The notes under the pieces are model-generated. The model did not search any database. It saw only the letters and a list, made by a program, of their open reading frames with translations, and was not told the origin of the DNA. A DNA stretch of 64,000 nt from Marsupella aquatica (taxonomy: Eukaryota > Marchantiophyta), in NCBI GenBank assembly GCA_973895155.1, contig OZ316899.1, forward strand, positions 15,190,001 through 15,254,000, read 5' to 3'. A program made the position numbers and the translations under genes. Positions within the stretch are counted from its first letter, which is position 1, and each line of letters starts with the position of its first letter. Below, piece by piece: positions 25,115-36,322 of the stretch.

Positions 25115-25455
25115 ATCTTCGAAAAGAAGCCCACCACAATTAAGAACTTTTGTATCTGGGTGAGGTATCAGAGTCGTACAGGTTATCCCAACATGTACAA
25201 GAAATATTGTGATACCACATTGAACATTGCTGTAGAGCAGATGTATGATGAGATGGCTTCTTGTCATAGAGTTCGGTTCCCTTGCATCCAGATCATCAAG
25301 ACTACGATAGTCCTGTCTCTCTATGCAAGCGAGAAAGTACCAAGCAGTTCCATGATTCAAAGATCAAGTTCCCCTTGACGTACCGCAAGATTCAATCTCC
25401 ATCGCGAAAGCTAAAGACGACTTACAAGGCCACCAAGCCCAACACATTTGTTTGA
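25115..25455 (+). pseudogene. RPL18A: Ribosomal protein L18a (eL20), C-terminal exon fragment with frameshift
   Basis: Reads [47 protein letters not shown] and [13 protein letters not shown]. After a one-base loss near 25311-25315 it continues in another frame to [20 protein letters not shown] and ends KATKPNTFV plus stop. This is the C-terminal two thirds of 60S ribosomal protein L18a, about 113 of some 178 residues. It starts right after an AG, where an exon boundary is plausible, so it looks like a captured genomic exon rather than a full retrocopy. Its strand is opposite to the transposase genes. Confidence 0.9.
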
Positions 25456-26617
25456 GTAGTGCGGGTGCAGGTTCCCAATTTTGAAACAATTTGGCTCATT
25501 TTATGTCCCGAGGGACTCCAGGAGTTTATGTATTGAGTTTCTAGGTCAAGATGCTTAATATAAGGAAATTCAATTATCACTTCGTTCCCAACTTCTATTA
25601 ATTGAATATACACAAGCTGGAAGCAAGAAGACAAGCCACAATCTAGCATCTTAGCCAAACACAATCGTCCCGACAAAGCAAAACTCAGCTGGACAGAAGT
25701 CACTCGGATCCACAAAAAATTGAAGATTCACCTCCAAGCCGGAGGCCGATCACTTCAGTACAGCAGCTTCTGGACGGAACAAACTCTGCTCAGCCCCACA
25801 TAAACACAAATGTTAAGGCTCCAAGTCAGAGCTCACAAACAAAAACTCAGATAAATAACATTCAAAATCTGTCAAGGTTTGTGCAAAGTGTACATATTCA
25901 TTCTTCTGGAATGAACATGCAATGCATACATCGCCTAGACACAGTCATTATAAATCATTGGGCAATTGGGGACCACTAAGCAGGTGTGTTCCTATTTCGA
26001 GGCTACAGGAAAGGATAGAGTGACACCAAACTGAAGAGTACACCAAAAGAAAAACAGCAAGAACCAAAGTCAATCATGTGTGGATAAACTGCACATGGGA
26101 AGTTCCCCTGAAGAAGCATCAGTTGCTAACATTGTCACCCGAACCACACCCAGTTTATTACCTCAATGTCTTCAGCCTCAATATCCAATCCTCAGCCCCC
26201 TGGTGCTTCCGTGTTTGTTCTGAAAATTTCCGTGATGAAATAATTATTCAATACATTCAATAGCAAAGAGAACTCAATCACAAAAGAAAAATAGTTAGTG
26301 TGAATGTTAATTTCTCAACACTTAACTAAATTCAAACCACCAATTCAAGTAGTAAGTTTCAAAAACTTGCCTTTACATGAAGAGAAACCAATTGGCCATG
26401 CATGTTACTAAAGCAATAAACAAATAATTAGGCTCAACCCCGGGCTCAACACACAGGCAAACTACTCGAAACATGTTGCTGAGAAGTAGCATTTTTTGAA
26501 TGTCAGACTATGTGTAAGTGCCATGATCGTGCTCCTACGTTTCACAAGGAGGGCTGACCCGAAAGGGAGAAGCAACAATGTGGAGTCTATACACGTAGCA
26601 CAAATCCCAGTTTAGAA
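25456..26617. other. No gene seen
   Basis: AT-rich sequence with only short unconvincing frames. It is part of the insertion in element A. A 20-base stretch near 25920 (ATGCATACATCxCCTAGACA) recurs at about 28044, hinting at shared repeats within the insertion. Confidence 0.4.
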
Positions 26618-26745
26618 GGGTGGATGAAGTTCAGACAAGAGTTCAGAACTTGCCATTTGAGATTGTCAATCTGAACTTCACATTCAGACAGGACTTCATC
26701 CAGTTCAGGAGTTCAGATAGGAGTTCAGACAATCTGAAGAGGACT
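26618..26745. repeat. Clustered GTTCAGA motifs with inverted copies
   Basis: GTTCAG or AGTTCAGA occurs at least six times in about 125 bases. Inverted partners are present, such as GGATGAAGTTCAG against GACTTCATCC, and GATTGTCAATC is itself near-palindromic. The transcript could fold. The role is unknown. Confidence 0.35.
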
Positions 26746-27293
26746 TTGGACTTGAATGAGGGACAGCATGGCCATATAGTTATCCTTGTGGCCTTCAGCT
26801 GCGTGTCTCAGGCTGAATTTCACTTTCCAGTTTCGAGAGTTCTGAAGGTCTAGTTTTAGTAACTTCCTCCTAACTCGACTTGGGAGCATTCTCCCTATTT
26901 GCTAGCTTGTAGTTAGCTTTGACTCCTGTGAGCTTAGTTGACGACCCTCTTGAGATATTAACAATTAGAACAAACACAAGTTGTCAAGACAGATTCCACC
27001 GGAGCAAAAAGTCCAAAATCAGGTGAAAGAAAACCTAAGGAAAGTCCATAAGAACGAAAGTAGGAAGGCAGGTGCACGGGCCACCGAGAAAAGTAAAGGA
27101 TGCATGTGATTAGTGGGGAGGGATCTTAGCAAAAACAGGGGAAAGCAAGGGAACTTGCTGCTAAAATCAGCTGAACGATTGCACGGTTCCTATAAACTTA
27201 GTGGACCTTAAGGCCGTCTGTTCACCCCCCACCCCATCGCCAGAGCACGGGGCACAAGGCATGTTCTGATATAGGGAGGAGCAAAACAGTCAT
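26746..27293. other. No gene seen
   Basis: Non-coding sequence between the GTTCAGA cluster and the 216-bp direct repeat. No motif recognised. Confidence 0.4.
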
Positions 27294-27509
27294 GTCAAGC
27301 AAGAAGTGTGGAGAGACCAATCAGTAAGCAAAAATAGGGGAGAACATACATACATCAGCAGCAACAGGAAACAAGAAAGATGATTTTGGGTGGCATCTTA
27401 GGGTCGGGGACACCATTGCAACACCGAGACTTAGGATATGACTTGTTCTTAATCTGCTAGTAGCATCCGGCAGGCCGGCGACCCATGGCAAAAGGGCAGA
27501 GCAGCAATC
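27294..27509. repeat. 216-bp direct repeat, copy 1
   Basis: It runs from GTCAAGCAAGAAGTGTGGAG to GGGCAGAGCAGCAATC and matches 28118-28333 with no net length change and about a dozen and a half mismatches by eye. The offset between copies is 824 bases. No coding signal. Confidence 0.8.
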
Positions 27510-28117
27510 TGCTAAAACTACCGAGTCTCACCTTTGCGCTACTGACTGTCACCTTTGTCCAAGGTAGCTAGTAATAGCAAGTTGAAGTCCCGCTCCAAGT
27601 TGTTGGCTTCCACTCCAAGCTCCCTAAAAGATTGTGGCCTCAGGTCCAAGTCGTCAGTTCGCACGCGCAACTCCCTAAACCTACACACAGCGAAAGCTTA
27701 GCTCACCAACAACTTGCAGAAACAATGACCTCCCCTCTGAAACTGATAAAAACACCTGAATACAAATAGTGAAGCACGAGGACAGAACAGGGAGAAGCGT
27801 TTTGCAGTTTGGGACGACAATGCTAGGAGTGTATACACTTCGAGCAACAGGGAGGTCCAATAACAGTTTGAATCTGACGGATGAAGCTCTAGGCGAATGA
27901 GCTCCAGGAGATTGGGTGCATGATTGAGCAGGCGATTGTAACAGTAGGCACCGGGCAATTGAAGGAAGCAGCATTCGGCAATGGACCTAGGCAGCTCGCA
28001 AATTTTGCTCAGCAGCGATGTCACCTAGACCCTAAACACGCAATGCATACATCACCTAGACAACTATACTTGCAGCCACGAGGTGAGTCCGCGATAGGGG
28101 ATTGAAGGAAGCAGCAA
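27510..28117. other. Spacer between the 216-bp repeats; no gene seen
   Basis: The stretch has overlapping open frames on the minus strand without recognisable motifs. Around 27693 an AGCTTAGCTCACCAACA segment is shared with about 29340. Confidence 0.4.
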
Positions 28118-28333
28118 GTCCAGCAAGAAGTGTGGAGAGACCAATCAGTAAGCAAAAATAGGGGAGAACAGACATACATCAGCAGCAGCAGGAAACAAGA
28201 AAGATGATACTCTGTTCCATCTTAGGGTCGGGGACACTACTGCAACACCGGGACTTAGGATATGACTTGTTTTTAAACTGGAGATAGCATCCGGCAGGCC
28301 GACGACCCATGTCAAAAGGGCAGAGCAGCAATC
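28118..28333. repeat. 216-bp direct repeat, copy 2
   Basis: Second copy of the repeat at 27294-27509, from GTCCAGCAAGAAGTGTGGAG to GGGCAGAGCAGCAATC. The pair probably arose by a local duplication of about 824 bases followed by decay of the spacer. Confidence 0.8.
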
Positions 28334-29543
28334 CGCCATGTAGCGATAGACGAGAGCAGCGATTACGATGATGAAAGATGGTCGAAGCTGAAGCAAAACC
28401 CCTAAAGATGCAGCTTGGCCATACTCTCCTTCCTCACCTGATAGCGCTAGGCATTCAACCTCCCTCTTCAATGAACCTCACAGTAGCTTGAAGGTCGATA
28501 GATTTTACCTCGTCTCCTGAGCAGAAATGTCTGCATTAGCTGAACAGAGCCCGGAACAGAGCTATCGCATTTAGCCTCCCGACTCCAAAATCGAACGCAA
28601 CACAACCTCCAACTCCCAATGGCAGCTCAGTAGGTTGATCAACTCGATCAATGCAGGTCAGTCGACCTCAATAGCCACACTAGAAGCTCACTGCAAGTCA
28701 CTCAAAGGTCAGACTAGAAGCTCCGCCGCCTTCACACCGTAGCAAAAAACAATGAGACCAATAGCAATTACGACAAAGCTTCAAAATGGCAGGTGTGTTC
28801 TTCGATCCCCAACAGATTAGCATAGAAATCCCTTGCGCTTCTACCTCCCTCCTCGTTCTACCTTGGGCTCGAACAAAACTTCAAGGAGGAATAGGGTTCC
28901 GGTATGCACTGGACAAGAAGTCAGTGAGTGAGGGTCCCGTAGTCGACGTGAGAAAAGCCGAGAGTAAGCAGAGTGAGTTCAAGTAGTGGCAGCAGAAGAC
29001 GAATCAGACGCGCACTCACGCACAATGCACCTCAACACTGAACACAGAGAACTGAACCTAGTGAGAGTCCAGGTCCTTTGCGTTGACATGAGCCGTCCTA
29101 AAGCAAATTGGACACAACACAATATTCCTCCGCCTAGCTCGCAGTGATCCTCCGCCTTGCTTGCAGTAACTAGCCTCTGCCTAGCTAGTTTGCACTGTCA
29201 TGGCTGCAACTTTTTGTGCAATGACTTGGCCCTCCTGCCAACTGCGAGCTCCCAAAAGTATGTTGAGCAGATGTACACTCAGGCACCACCTCGTAGAGCT
29301 CAACTCCAAGTCGGAAGCTCTCACTTGAAACTCAATAGCAGCTTAGCTCACCAACAGGTTGAAAAGCGACAATGGACTCCCCTCAAAACTGATTGGCAGA
29401 CCTCCACACTGACGCTCGTAGCTGGCCAATCCTAAACACATTTGCACCCTAAAGTCCAGTCGCGCTCAAATACTTTCATTGCCCCCTGCAGGAAGTTCGC
29501 GAAGAGTGCAGCTGGAATGAAGGTCGTCGACTCCCAATTTCCC
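28334..29543. other. No gene seen
   Basis: Short frames on both strands without motifs. Many CTAGCTCGCAGT/TCCGCC-like short repeats occur near 29130-29180. It is likely degraded non-coding sequence inside the insertion. Confidence 0.35.
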
Positions 29544-29661
29544 TCGCAAAACCAACCTCCACGGCACACTGACCCTGAACACTTAGGGCAAGTAGTACCC
29601 CCAAAATCTCTTGCAAAACCAACCTCCAAGGTACACTGACCCTGAGGGAAAGTAGTACCCC
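29544..29661. repeat. Imperfect tandem duplication
   Basis: Two adjacent units of about 65 bases contain CAAAACCAACCTCCA, then GxACACTGACCCTGA and AAGTAGTACCCC. The second is slightly shortened. Confidence 0.65.
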
Positions 29662-30157
29662 TCACATGTGGGCAGCCATCGAGTGACTTAGCAAACAGGT
29701 TGGTTTGGACATAAAAGAACCAATGCAAATGACTTAGCAAAAAGTTCAATGTGGGGAGAGTGCACTTTGGTCAAGAACAAGGCCAAATATAGTCAGGTAT
29801 GAATCCACATTATAAGTGAAAGTACCCACCATTCTGATGAAAACCCCCACATTTATACCCATTATATTTGGACTTATTGAACCATGAGTGTGCAATATGT
29901 AGTTGCACCGGGAGTTGCATATTAGGGATTGGCATCCGAAATTGGCTAATGGGGTATGCATGCTGACGGAATTTTTAAAAATGATGTCCAATTCATATTG
30001 CACTATTGTGGAGTAACTAACATAACTTACCTATTTCTTACTTACCAGTGTTACAATAGCGACATTGGATAAAGTTGTAAGCATGACTTCCCACAACCTC
30101 ACCAAAACTTAGTTGGTATGATGTAACTAACATGACACCCACAAACTTGGAGTCGCA
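29662..30157. other. Right arm of the 18-kb insertion
   Basis: Non-coding, ending with GAGTCGCA at 30150-30157 followed by TA. GTAACTAACATAACT and GTAACTAACATGACA near 30015 and 30125 may be subterminal repeats. They resemble, but do not copy, the TGTGACT cluster of the left end. Confidence 0.4.
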
Positions 30158-30162
30158 TATTT

Positions 30163-31779
30163 ATGAAGGTCTCGCACAAGTCACATAGGCGAGGGTCTCA
30201 GAATGGGTGGTTTTCTTCTAGTGGAAGCGACGACGAGGCTGAAGCCGAAACAGAGGAAGAGGGTCAGGACCTAGAGGAGGAACTGATCCCAGCCTTGAGA
30301 GGGTTGAATGCGAAACCAGAGGATGATGTCGAGCCGGACGTCATCGTGAATAATTTGACCAAGCAGAACTAGGATGACGCGGGTGATACCTCAGTCCCGG
30401 GAGGTCATGGTGCTCGCAAGACGCGGGAGGTATCGCCAAAATGCACAAGAGAACCTAAGGACAGGTGGCCCGCAAAGGAAAGACGGTTGGAGGACCGTCC
30501 TCATATAACTCGCAAGGGCCCGGCCGCTGACGACGGTCTAGGTCCGTTGACTCAAGACCAACGACTCATCTACAAGCAATTGGAACACAACAAGGGGGCC
30601 TCGATTAAGTACTTACTTAGTTTGGGTGGTCAGAGTGGTCGCGTCCCGAGGGGGGAATGGTAGTTGGATGGAGTATGTTCCAAGTGAACCAGCTACCGAC
30701 TCCTCCAACTTATGACGGGGCCTACAAACAAAGTGGACAAAAGTTCCTGAGTTGGCTCTCCACGATGGAGATTCATCTCCCAGCGTGCGTTGAGCGTTCC
30801 ACTTGGGCTACCGCAGTCGCTCCTTACCTGAAGGACTATGCCTTGACTTGGTACAAGTCATGGAAGAAGTCGCAAGAGGACTCCTCCTTGCCGTTAACTT
30901 GGGAAAACTTGGTTGAGGGTCTCCGTGCTCATGTCACCACTAAGTACCCGGAGCGGCACGCTCAGAAATGTGTAACGGAGATGAGCTTCAGGGGTGATAT
31001 CCAAAAGTTCATCACTTATTACCAAAATCAGTTGGCGTGTATCCCGGCGGGACAAGAGACCCTACATACACAGCTTCACAACTTTAGCGTGAAGCTCCCG
31101 CTGTTGCTCAGGGAAAAGTTGCAGGAAAAACATCATGAGTTCAAAACGCTTTCTGATGCCTTTGACAAGGCCACTACGTTGGTGAATAACCGACCGGACT
31201 TGGCAAAGGTGGGTGGCAAGGGATCCGAGGGGGAAGCTGGGAAAGCAAAATCTCCCGGGACTAAGCGTAAGCAACTTGAGGGGGGCGGGGGCCGGTGGTT
31301 CAAATCCCCAGCCCCAGAATGGAGAAGCTAAGCAAAACCGGAAGGCCGGCAACTTCAAGAAAGGAGCCTCATCGGCACAACAAACAAAGAAGCAGGCAAC
31401 CATGGAGCAGAGGCGGGCTGAAGGTTCGTGCTTCACGTGTGGTGCCATGGGCCATCAAAGTAAGGATTGTTCCACGAAAGGTGGCAAGCCAAACGGAGAT
31501 GGTGGAGGGCAGAAGAGCATTAAGGTAAGTATTGCTCTAACCAAACCCTTAGTAGCTGACAAGGTCCCTGTAGGGGATGTCCCTGACGGAGAGAGGGTGT
31601 TGTTGCGAGAGAAGATACCTAAAGTTAAGACAAGGGATCCTGAAAAACTGATTTTTGTGAATGTCACTTCTAACGGTAATCTGGGCGTTGCTTTGGTGGA
31701 TACAGGCGCGACCGCCTGCTTCATAAGTGGGCAGGCGGCAGCTTGTCTTGGGGTGGACGTGCAAGAGTTGCTAAACCGT
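30163..31779 (+). pseudogene. Element A gag (3' part), zinc knuckle and protease
   Basis: An acidic stretch (SSSGSDDEAEAETEEE) opens the piece. An in-frame TAG near 30370 and a frame change near 30655 precede the Gag capsid-like core (WLSTMEIHLPACVER, LTWYKSWK, LVEGLRAHVTTKYP; 30657-31200). After another frame change near 31290 come the CCHC knuckle CFTCGAMGHQSKDC (about 31429-31470) and the aspartic protease signature [14 protein letters not shown] (about 31690-31730). The frame ends at 31782 and protease-RT continues in a different frame. The parts are all present, but no single frame encodes them. Confidence 0.85.
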
Positions 31780-33529
31780 TAGTGTGCAAGTTCGCCAACA
31801 ACACGAAGGGGAAAGTGTCGAGAGTAGTGCATAGACTTTGGGTAGAGGTCATAGGCAAACAACAAAATTTTGTTAGTCAAGAGATGTTCTACGTTCTAGA
31901 CGGTCTAGCCGTAGACTTCATTTTTTTGGTAGGTTATCTTAGAAAGCACAATGTTACCTTGAAACCGGGGTGTGAGGTGCTCCATTTTCCCAATAAGGGC
32001 GGTGAGCCCATCGTTGTACACGAAATTACCAAAAATAAAGAAAGATTTCTTAAAGTAAGTAAAGTGTCGTGGATGTCTCCGTGTGTATCGGCAAAGCAAT
32101 GGTGGAAAGACTTCAAGGGTGGACATGAATGTGTCTTCTTTCATCTCCACCCAACTAAGGAGGTTGCGTCGCAGCCAAAGGTCAAGTCAGCTAAGGTCGG
32201 GCCCGACTGCGGTCAAATTCCTGAAATTTTAGAGGAATTCAACAACGTGCTCTTGCAAAAGCTACCTAAAGGTTTACCCTCGCGGAGAGAAGTGGATCAC
32301 CAAGTTCCTTATCGTCTGAACCTGAACAAGCGAATGATGTTGAAGAACGCCATGGAAGAGTTGATCGACCAAGGGTTCATTCGCCCTAGTAAGAGTCCTT
32401 ACGGGGCGCCCGCGTTGTTTGTGTCCAAAAAGGATGGTACTTTGAGATTGTGCGCAGATTACCGGGCGCTCAATAAGCAAACGGTAAAGAACAAGTACCC
32501 TTTACCTCATATCATGGATGACCTCTTTGATTGCCTCTCCGGGGCTAAGAAGTTTTCAAAGGTGGACTTGCGGTCTGGGTATTACCAGATCCGCATGGCT
32601 AAGGGAGACGAGTATAAGACCGCAATGCGCACAAGGTTCGGATCCTATGAGTTTTTGGTTATGCCGGTTGGGTTGTGTAATGCAACCGCAACATTCATGA
32701 AGATGATGAATACCATCTTTCATGACTTGTTGGACCAAGGAGTGGTCATCTTTATTGACGACATCCTAATCTACTCGAAAACGTTGGAGGAACATGAGCA
32801 GTTGCTCAGACAAGTGTTCTCTTGCCTTCGTAAGGCTCGTCTCTTTCCTAAACCTAGCAAGTGCGAGTTTGCGATGAACGAGATTAAGTTCCTCGGCCAT
32901 ACCTTTACCCCATAAGGGATTATGCCTAGTCAAGACAAGCTTAAGGAGATCAAAGAATGGGAGCGCCCTCCAATGTAAGGCAAGTTAGAGCCTTCTTAGG
33001 ATTTACGGGGTTCTATCGGAGATACATGAAAGACTCTGCAAGGATCGCGAGGCCCCTAAACACGCTAACGTTGAAAAATAAAGTGTTTGTGTGGACTCAG
33101 GATTGCGAGTTAGCATTCCTGGAACTTAAGCGGCTAATGATAACGCCGCCGGTTCTAAAGTTACCTGAGATGGGGAAACCGTTCGAGATTTGGACAGACG
33201 CAAGTGATTATGCCCTTGGCGCCTGTCTTCACCAAGATGGGCATCTTGTGGCTTTTGAGTCATGTAAGTTGGAAAATCATTGGATCACACCGGAAAGGGA
33301 AATGTATGCTATGATCTATGCATTGAAGAAGTGGGAGATTTACCTTAAGAACGGTCATAAAGTGGTAATCCACACAGATAGCTCGTCGGCCGGGTATTTC
33401 AGTTCTAAGCCAAGACTGAACCCCAAGGAAATGCGCTGGCAGATGTTCTTGGCAGATTTCAATTTCGAGTCCGCCACATTTCAGGGAAGACAAATACAGC
33501 AGCGGACGTGTTATCGCATTATCGCGTAA
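31743..33529 (+). pseudogene. Element A protease end, reverse transcriptase and RNase H
   Basis: RT motifs are clear: [61 protein letters not shown] and the catalytic [15 protein letters not shown] (F-I-D-D). The frame stops at TAA 32913-32915 just after FLGHTFTP, where family members usually read PQGI, so a CAA or CAG has become TAA. The following frame holds the connection (VRQVRAFLGFTGFYRRYM) and RNase H (IWTDASDYALGACLHQDG, then PEREMYAMIYALKKW, HTDSSS). Its end is shifted (after ATFQGRQIQQ). RT and RNase H make the DNA copy of the element. Confidence 0.9.
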
Positions 33530-33557
33530 GGACCAACATCGTGTCAATGGGATCACG

Positions 33558-34634
33558 ATGCTCAAATCCGAGTGGCCAAAGGTTCTGGCCGTGGCGTATG
33601 GGGATGACAGGTTAGCTAAGGAATGGCAAAGCAATGGGGGTAGCCAAGGCAAGGTAAGGCACGTATTGTTGGGGTTGGATATGACGCATAATGTTCAGTT
33701 ATGGCGGTACAAGCAGAGGCGTGTGTACATACCAGAGTCTCTAAGGTTAGAGGTTCTGCAAAAGTACCACAACTCGCCCTGGGGAGGGCATGGAGGACAA
33801 GCCGCTACGTATCGCAGCATGTCGCAAGATGTGTATTGGCCGGACATGAAGCAATCGGTCCTTCAACACGTGCAAAGTTGTTACTCATGCCAAAAGAACC
33901 AAACGGTCTATAGAGCAAAAGGAGGATTGTTGCAACCATTACCAATAGCTGCGGCTCCATGGGAGTCTATCTCCATGGACTTCATTGTTGGGTTACCTGA
34001 GTCCCATGGCAGTAACTCCATCTTAACAATCGTGGATCATTTTTCCAAGATGACGTATTTCTTGCCTACTACAAAGATGGTTTCGGCCCGAGAGGTTGCC
34101 GGTCTAGTGTTTGATAATGTCTTCCAACAATGGGGATTACCGTTGCATATCCTGTCCAATCGCGATACCAAGTTCACGGGCCATTTCTGGAAGGCGTTGT
34201 TCTGGTTATCCGGAACAGACCTGACTAGGGGATCAACGTCTCATCATGAGACAGATGGCCAAACGGAATGGGTTAATGGTATCATGGAGGACTACTTGCG
34301 TCACTTTGTGATGGCCAATCAAAAGGATTGGGCAAAGCATTTAACGATGGCCGAGTTTAGGTATAACGCGACCAAGCATTCGGCAACAGGGTTTGCGCCG
34401 TTTGTGTTGGCCATAGGGAGGACGCCAAGGGCGCCCTCCTGGTTTATAAATCCGGAAGCTTGGCGGACGGAAAGCAAGGTTCCTTCTATGGACAATTTTA
34501 TTCGAGAGCGGCACCTAGTTGTGGAAGCGGCTACCAAGGGTATGACCCTTGCCCAAAGTCGGTACAAGGAGCAAGGGGATAAACATCAACGACAGCTACC
34601 CTTAAAATTTGGGAGAGCATTTGGTTGCAGTTGA
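33558..34634 (+). pseudogene. Element A integrase
   Basis: It contains the zinc-binding HHCC part (YHNSPWGGHGGQAATYR then CYSCQKNQ) and the D,D-35-E core: ISMDFIVGLPESHGSN, ILSNRDTKFTGHFWKALF and HHETDGQTEWVNG. In most relatives the last motif reads HPQTDGQTE, so HHE is a local change. GSLR-type linker residues (AEFRYNATKHSATGFAPF) follow. The frame ends at 34634, where a shift moves on to the chromodomain segment. The integrase inserts the cDNA into chromatin. Confidence 0.88.
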
Positions 34635-35008
34635 GACCTAAGCAATACCACGGGAACATAAGTAGGAAGTTGGCTCCCAGATATGCGGGGCCCTATCGCA
34701 TTATACGATGGGCCCACAAGGATAATCCGGTTTTGGTGGTGTTCAAGACACCCAAGGAAATGGGCGTGGGCAAAAGCTACCATGTTAGCCGGCTCAAGAA
34801 GTTTGTCAAAGACGTTGAGGAGTTTGAGGTGGAGGCAATTCTGGACCACCGTTACAATCGCAAGTTGGGAAGGCAAATCTTAGAGTATTTGGTGAAGTGG
34901 GCTGGCTATGAGCAGGCCAAGAGTACTTGGGAACTGGAGGAAAATTTGGGTAATGCCTCAGAGATCCTTGGAAGCTATCGTAAGCGAAGCGGCCTACTAC
35001 CGTTGTGA
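34625..35008 (+). pseudogene. Element A integrase C-terminus with chromodomain
   Basis: The SH3-like tail of integrase (KLAPRYAGPYRIIRWA, YHVSRLKKFV) is followed by a chromodomain: FEVEAILDHRYNRKLGRQ, LEYLVKWAGYEQAKSTWELE. The aromatic/WELE pattern defines chromoviruses. It overlaps the previous frame by ten bases, consistent with a single-base frameshift. The stop TGA at 35006-35008 ends pol. Confidence 0.88.
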
Positions 35009-35440
35009 ACTGGTACAGGCAGCTGTAGCTATCTTTGAGTTGTATCCTAGTTTCACTCCTCTCGGCCTCTTAAGGATAAAGTCGGATTGTGTTGGTGCTA
35101 GAGGTTGTTGGGCGGCCGATTTGCTTTTTGCAAGTGGAAGTTGATGGTGCTTGCCCTACATCTATGGGCGGGCTGGTTCGAACCAAAGGGGGAGTACCCC
35201 CAAGGGAAGGACAATGGGTTCGACGAGTTTGGAGTTAGCTTACCCATTTGGACTGGCATCCTACTTGGATAAGTGGGATAGGTTGGAATTTCCTAAGTCT
35301 GGAATGCGCATACCAAGCTGGTTGCATCAGCCTTATGGCAAACCATTTGTTACCTCATAAAAAATTTAAGGCCCAAAGTGGTCTAGGCGTGCTGGAACGT
35401 TTACTGAGGTCACGCGGACGTGACCATTTTTAAGGGGGGG
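35009..35440 (+). other. Element A 3' untranslated region with polypurine tract
   Basis: About 430 bases without a convincing gene. The purine run AAGGGGGGG at 35432-35440 lies four bases before the LTR and is the likely primer for plus-strand DNA synthesis. Confidence 0.7.
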
Positions 35441-35444
35441 TGCA

Positions 35445-35538
35445 AGTCGCAGAACTCAATTACCTTAACACTTAGCTCCGACATCGCTGACTCCGACACC
35501 GAGCTCCCTTATGGTCCAGGCCCGGATAGGCCATCCGG
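35445..35538 (+). repeat. 3' LTR of element A, left piece
   Basis: The first 94 bases of the LTR (AGTCGCAGAACTC to CCATCCGG), matching 9953-10046. It is cut here by element B. The LTR continues at 42954. Confidence 0.88.
35535..35538. repeat. Target-site duplication of element B, left copy (CCGG)
   Basis: CCGG occurs once in the intact 5' LTR of element A (10043-10046) but twice around element B, here and at 42950-42953. Confidence 0.8.
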
Positions 35539-36299
35539 TGTCATGCCGAATGATTTCGGCTCAAGAATGGCTTTTATAGGGGATGATGGACGAGGCCTCC
35601 CGGTTGGGTTGCATGCATGCTGACTCAGAGGGGTTGCTTGGTTGGATGGATTGAGGTTTGGTGATTGGGTGACTCGTCGTCACCAGGTTTGGTGTTTGGG
35701 TGAGTCACCAGGCTTGGAGTTTGGATGAGCCTCGCTGATGGCAACTGGCTCAGGCTGGATGGTTGGGTTTCTGATGCTACTTAAGACTTGAGCCTCAGCT
35801 CATTGAGGTTGACGGTTGTCTATTGAGGTCGGTTGAGTTACGCTCCGTTCTGCGGGCCTCGGCTGTCGTGCGTTGGTTTTGGAGTTTGGAGTGAGTTTTC
35901 GATCCAGGCAAGGAGTTTTCGATCCAGGCGGGGAGTTTCTCGAGTCTGGAGTCTCGTTGGTCCAGGCCCGAGTTCCGTGCGAGCTGTTTTAGACTAGTGG
36001 AGTAGCTAGTCGAGTTTTGGTTTTGTGAGCTAAGGAAGATAGTTTTTCCGTCATATTTCGAGTAGTTAGTCACTCAAGGAGTTCTACCCGACAAGTTAGA
36101 GGTAGCAGCCCGCCGTAGGGCCAACTACCAGACTCTTGCGGGCAAGCTTACTCGAGGGCACCTATTGTAACCTTTGTGAGAAAAGTAAAAAATTAAAAGG
36201 AGTGAGAGTTCACTCCGAAAAGTGCTTGTCACCTGTCCTGATCGCAGCCAGAAGCGTGTAGTTTGCCCGAGGAGCCCCTAACTTAAAGTCCACGCGACA
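35539..36299 (+). repeat. 5' LTR of element B
   Basis: 761 bases from TGTCATGCCGAATGATTTCG to CCACGCGACA. It includes GGCTTTTATAGGGG near 35570, which could serve as a TATA-like element, and AAAAGTAAAAAATTAAAAGG near 36182. Confidence 0.92.
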
Positions 36300-36300
36300 T

Positions 36301-36320
36301 TGGCAACCATACTGGGGATT
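36301..36320 (+). other. Primer binding site of element B
   Basis: TGGCAACCATACTGGGGATT begins two bases after the LTR. It starts with TGG, as required to pair with a tRNA CCA end, and is not the initiator-Met type used by element A. The tRNA was not identified. Confidence 0.65.
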
Positions 36321-36322
36321 CC

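Larger units (their letters stand above)
11886..30157 (-). mobile_element. En/Spm-type (TNP2/TNP1) transposon carrying cargo genes, inserted in element A
   Basis: Inside element A's gag leader lies about 18 kb of unrelated sequence with genes on the minus strand in the order Cys-rich ORF, EDM2-like PHD, BRCT, TNP2, TNP1. Candidate ends are TGTGACTC at 11886 and GAGTCGCA ending at 30157, which are inverted copies with one mismatch, each flanked by TA. The left 250 bases are crowded with TGTGACT and its reverse, as expected for subterminal transposase sites. That element A is interrupted here is well supported. The exact ends, and whether 24470-30157 belongs to the same transposon, are less certain. 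The ends do not start with CACTA. Confidence 0.55.

Noticed and set aside
31062-31448. 128-codon minus-strand frame opposite element A gag
   Set aside because: Lies antisense to the Gag core and zinc knuckle, no motif of its own.
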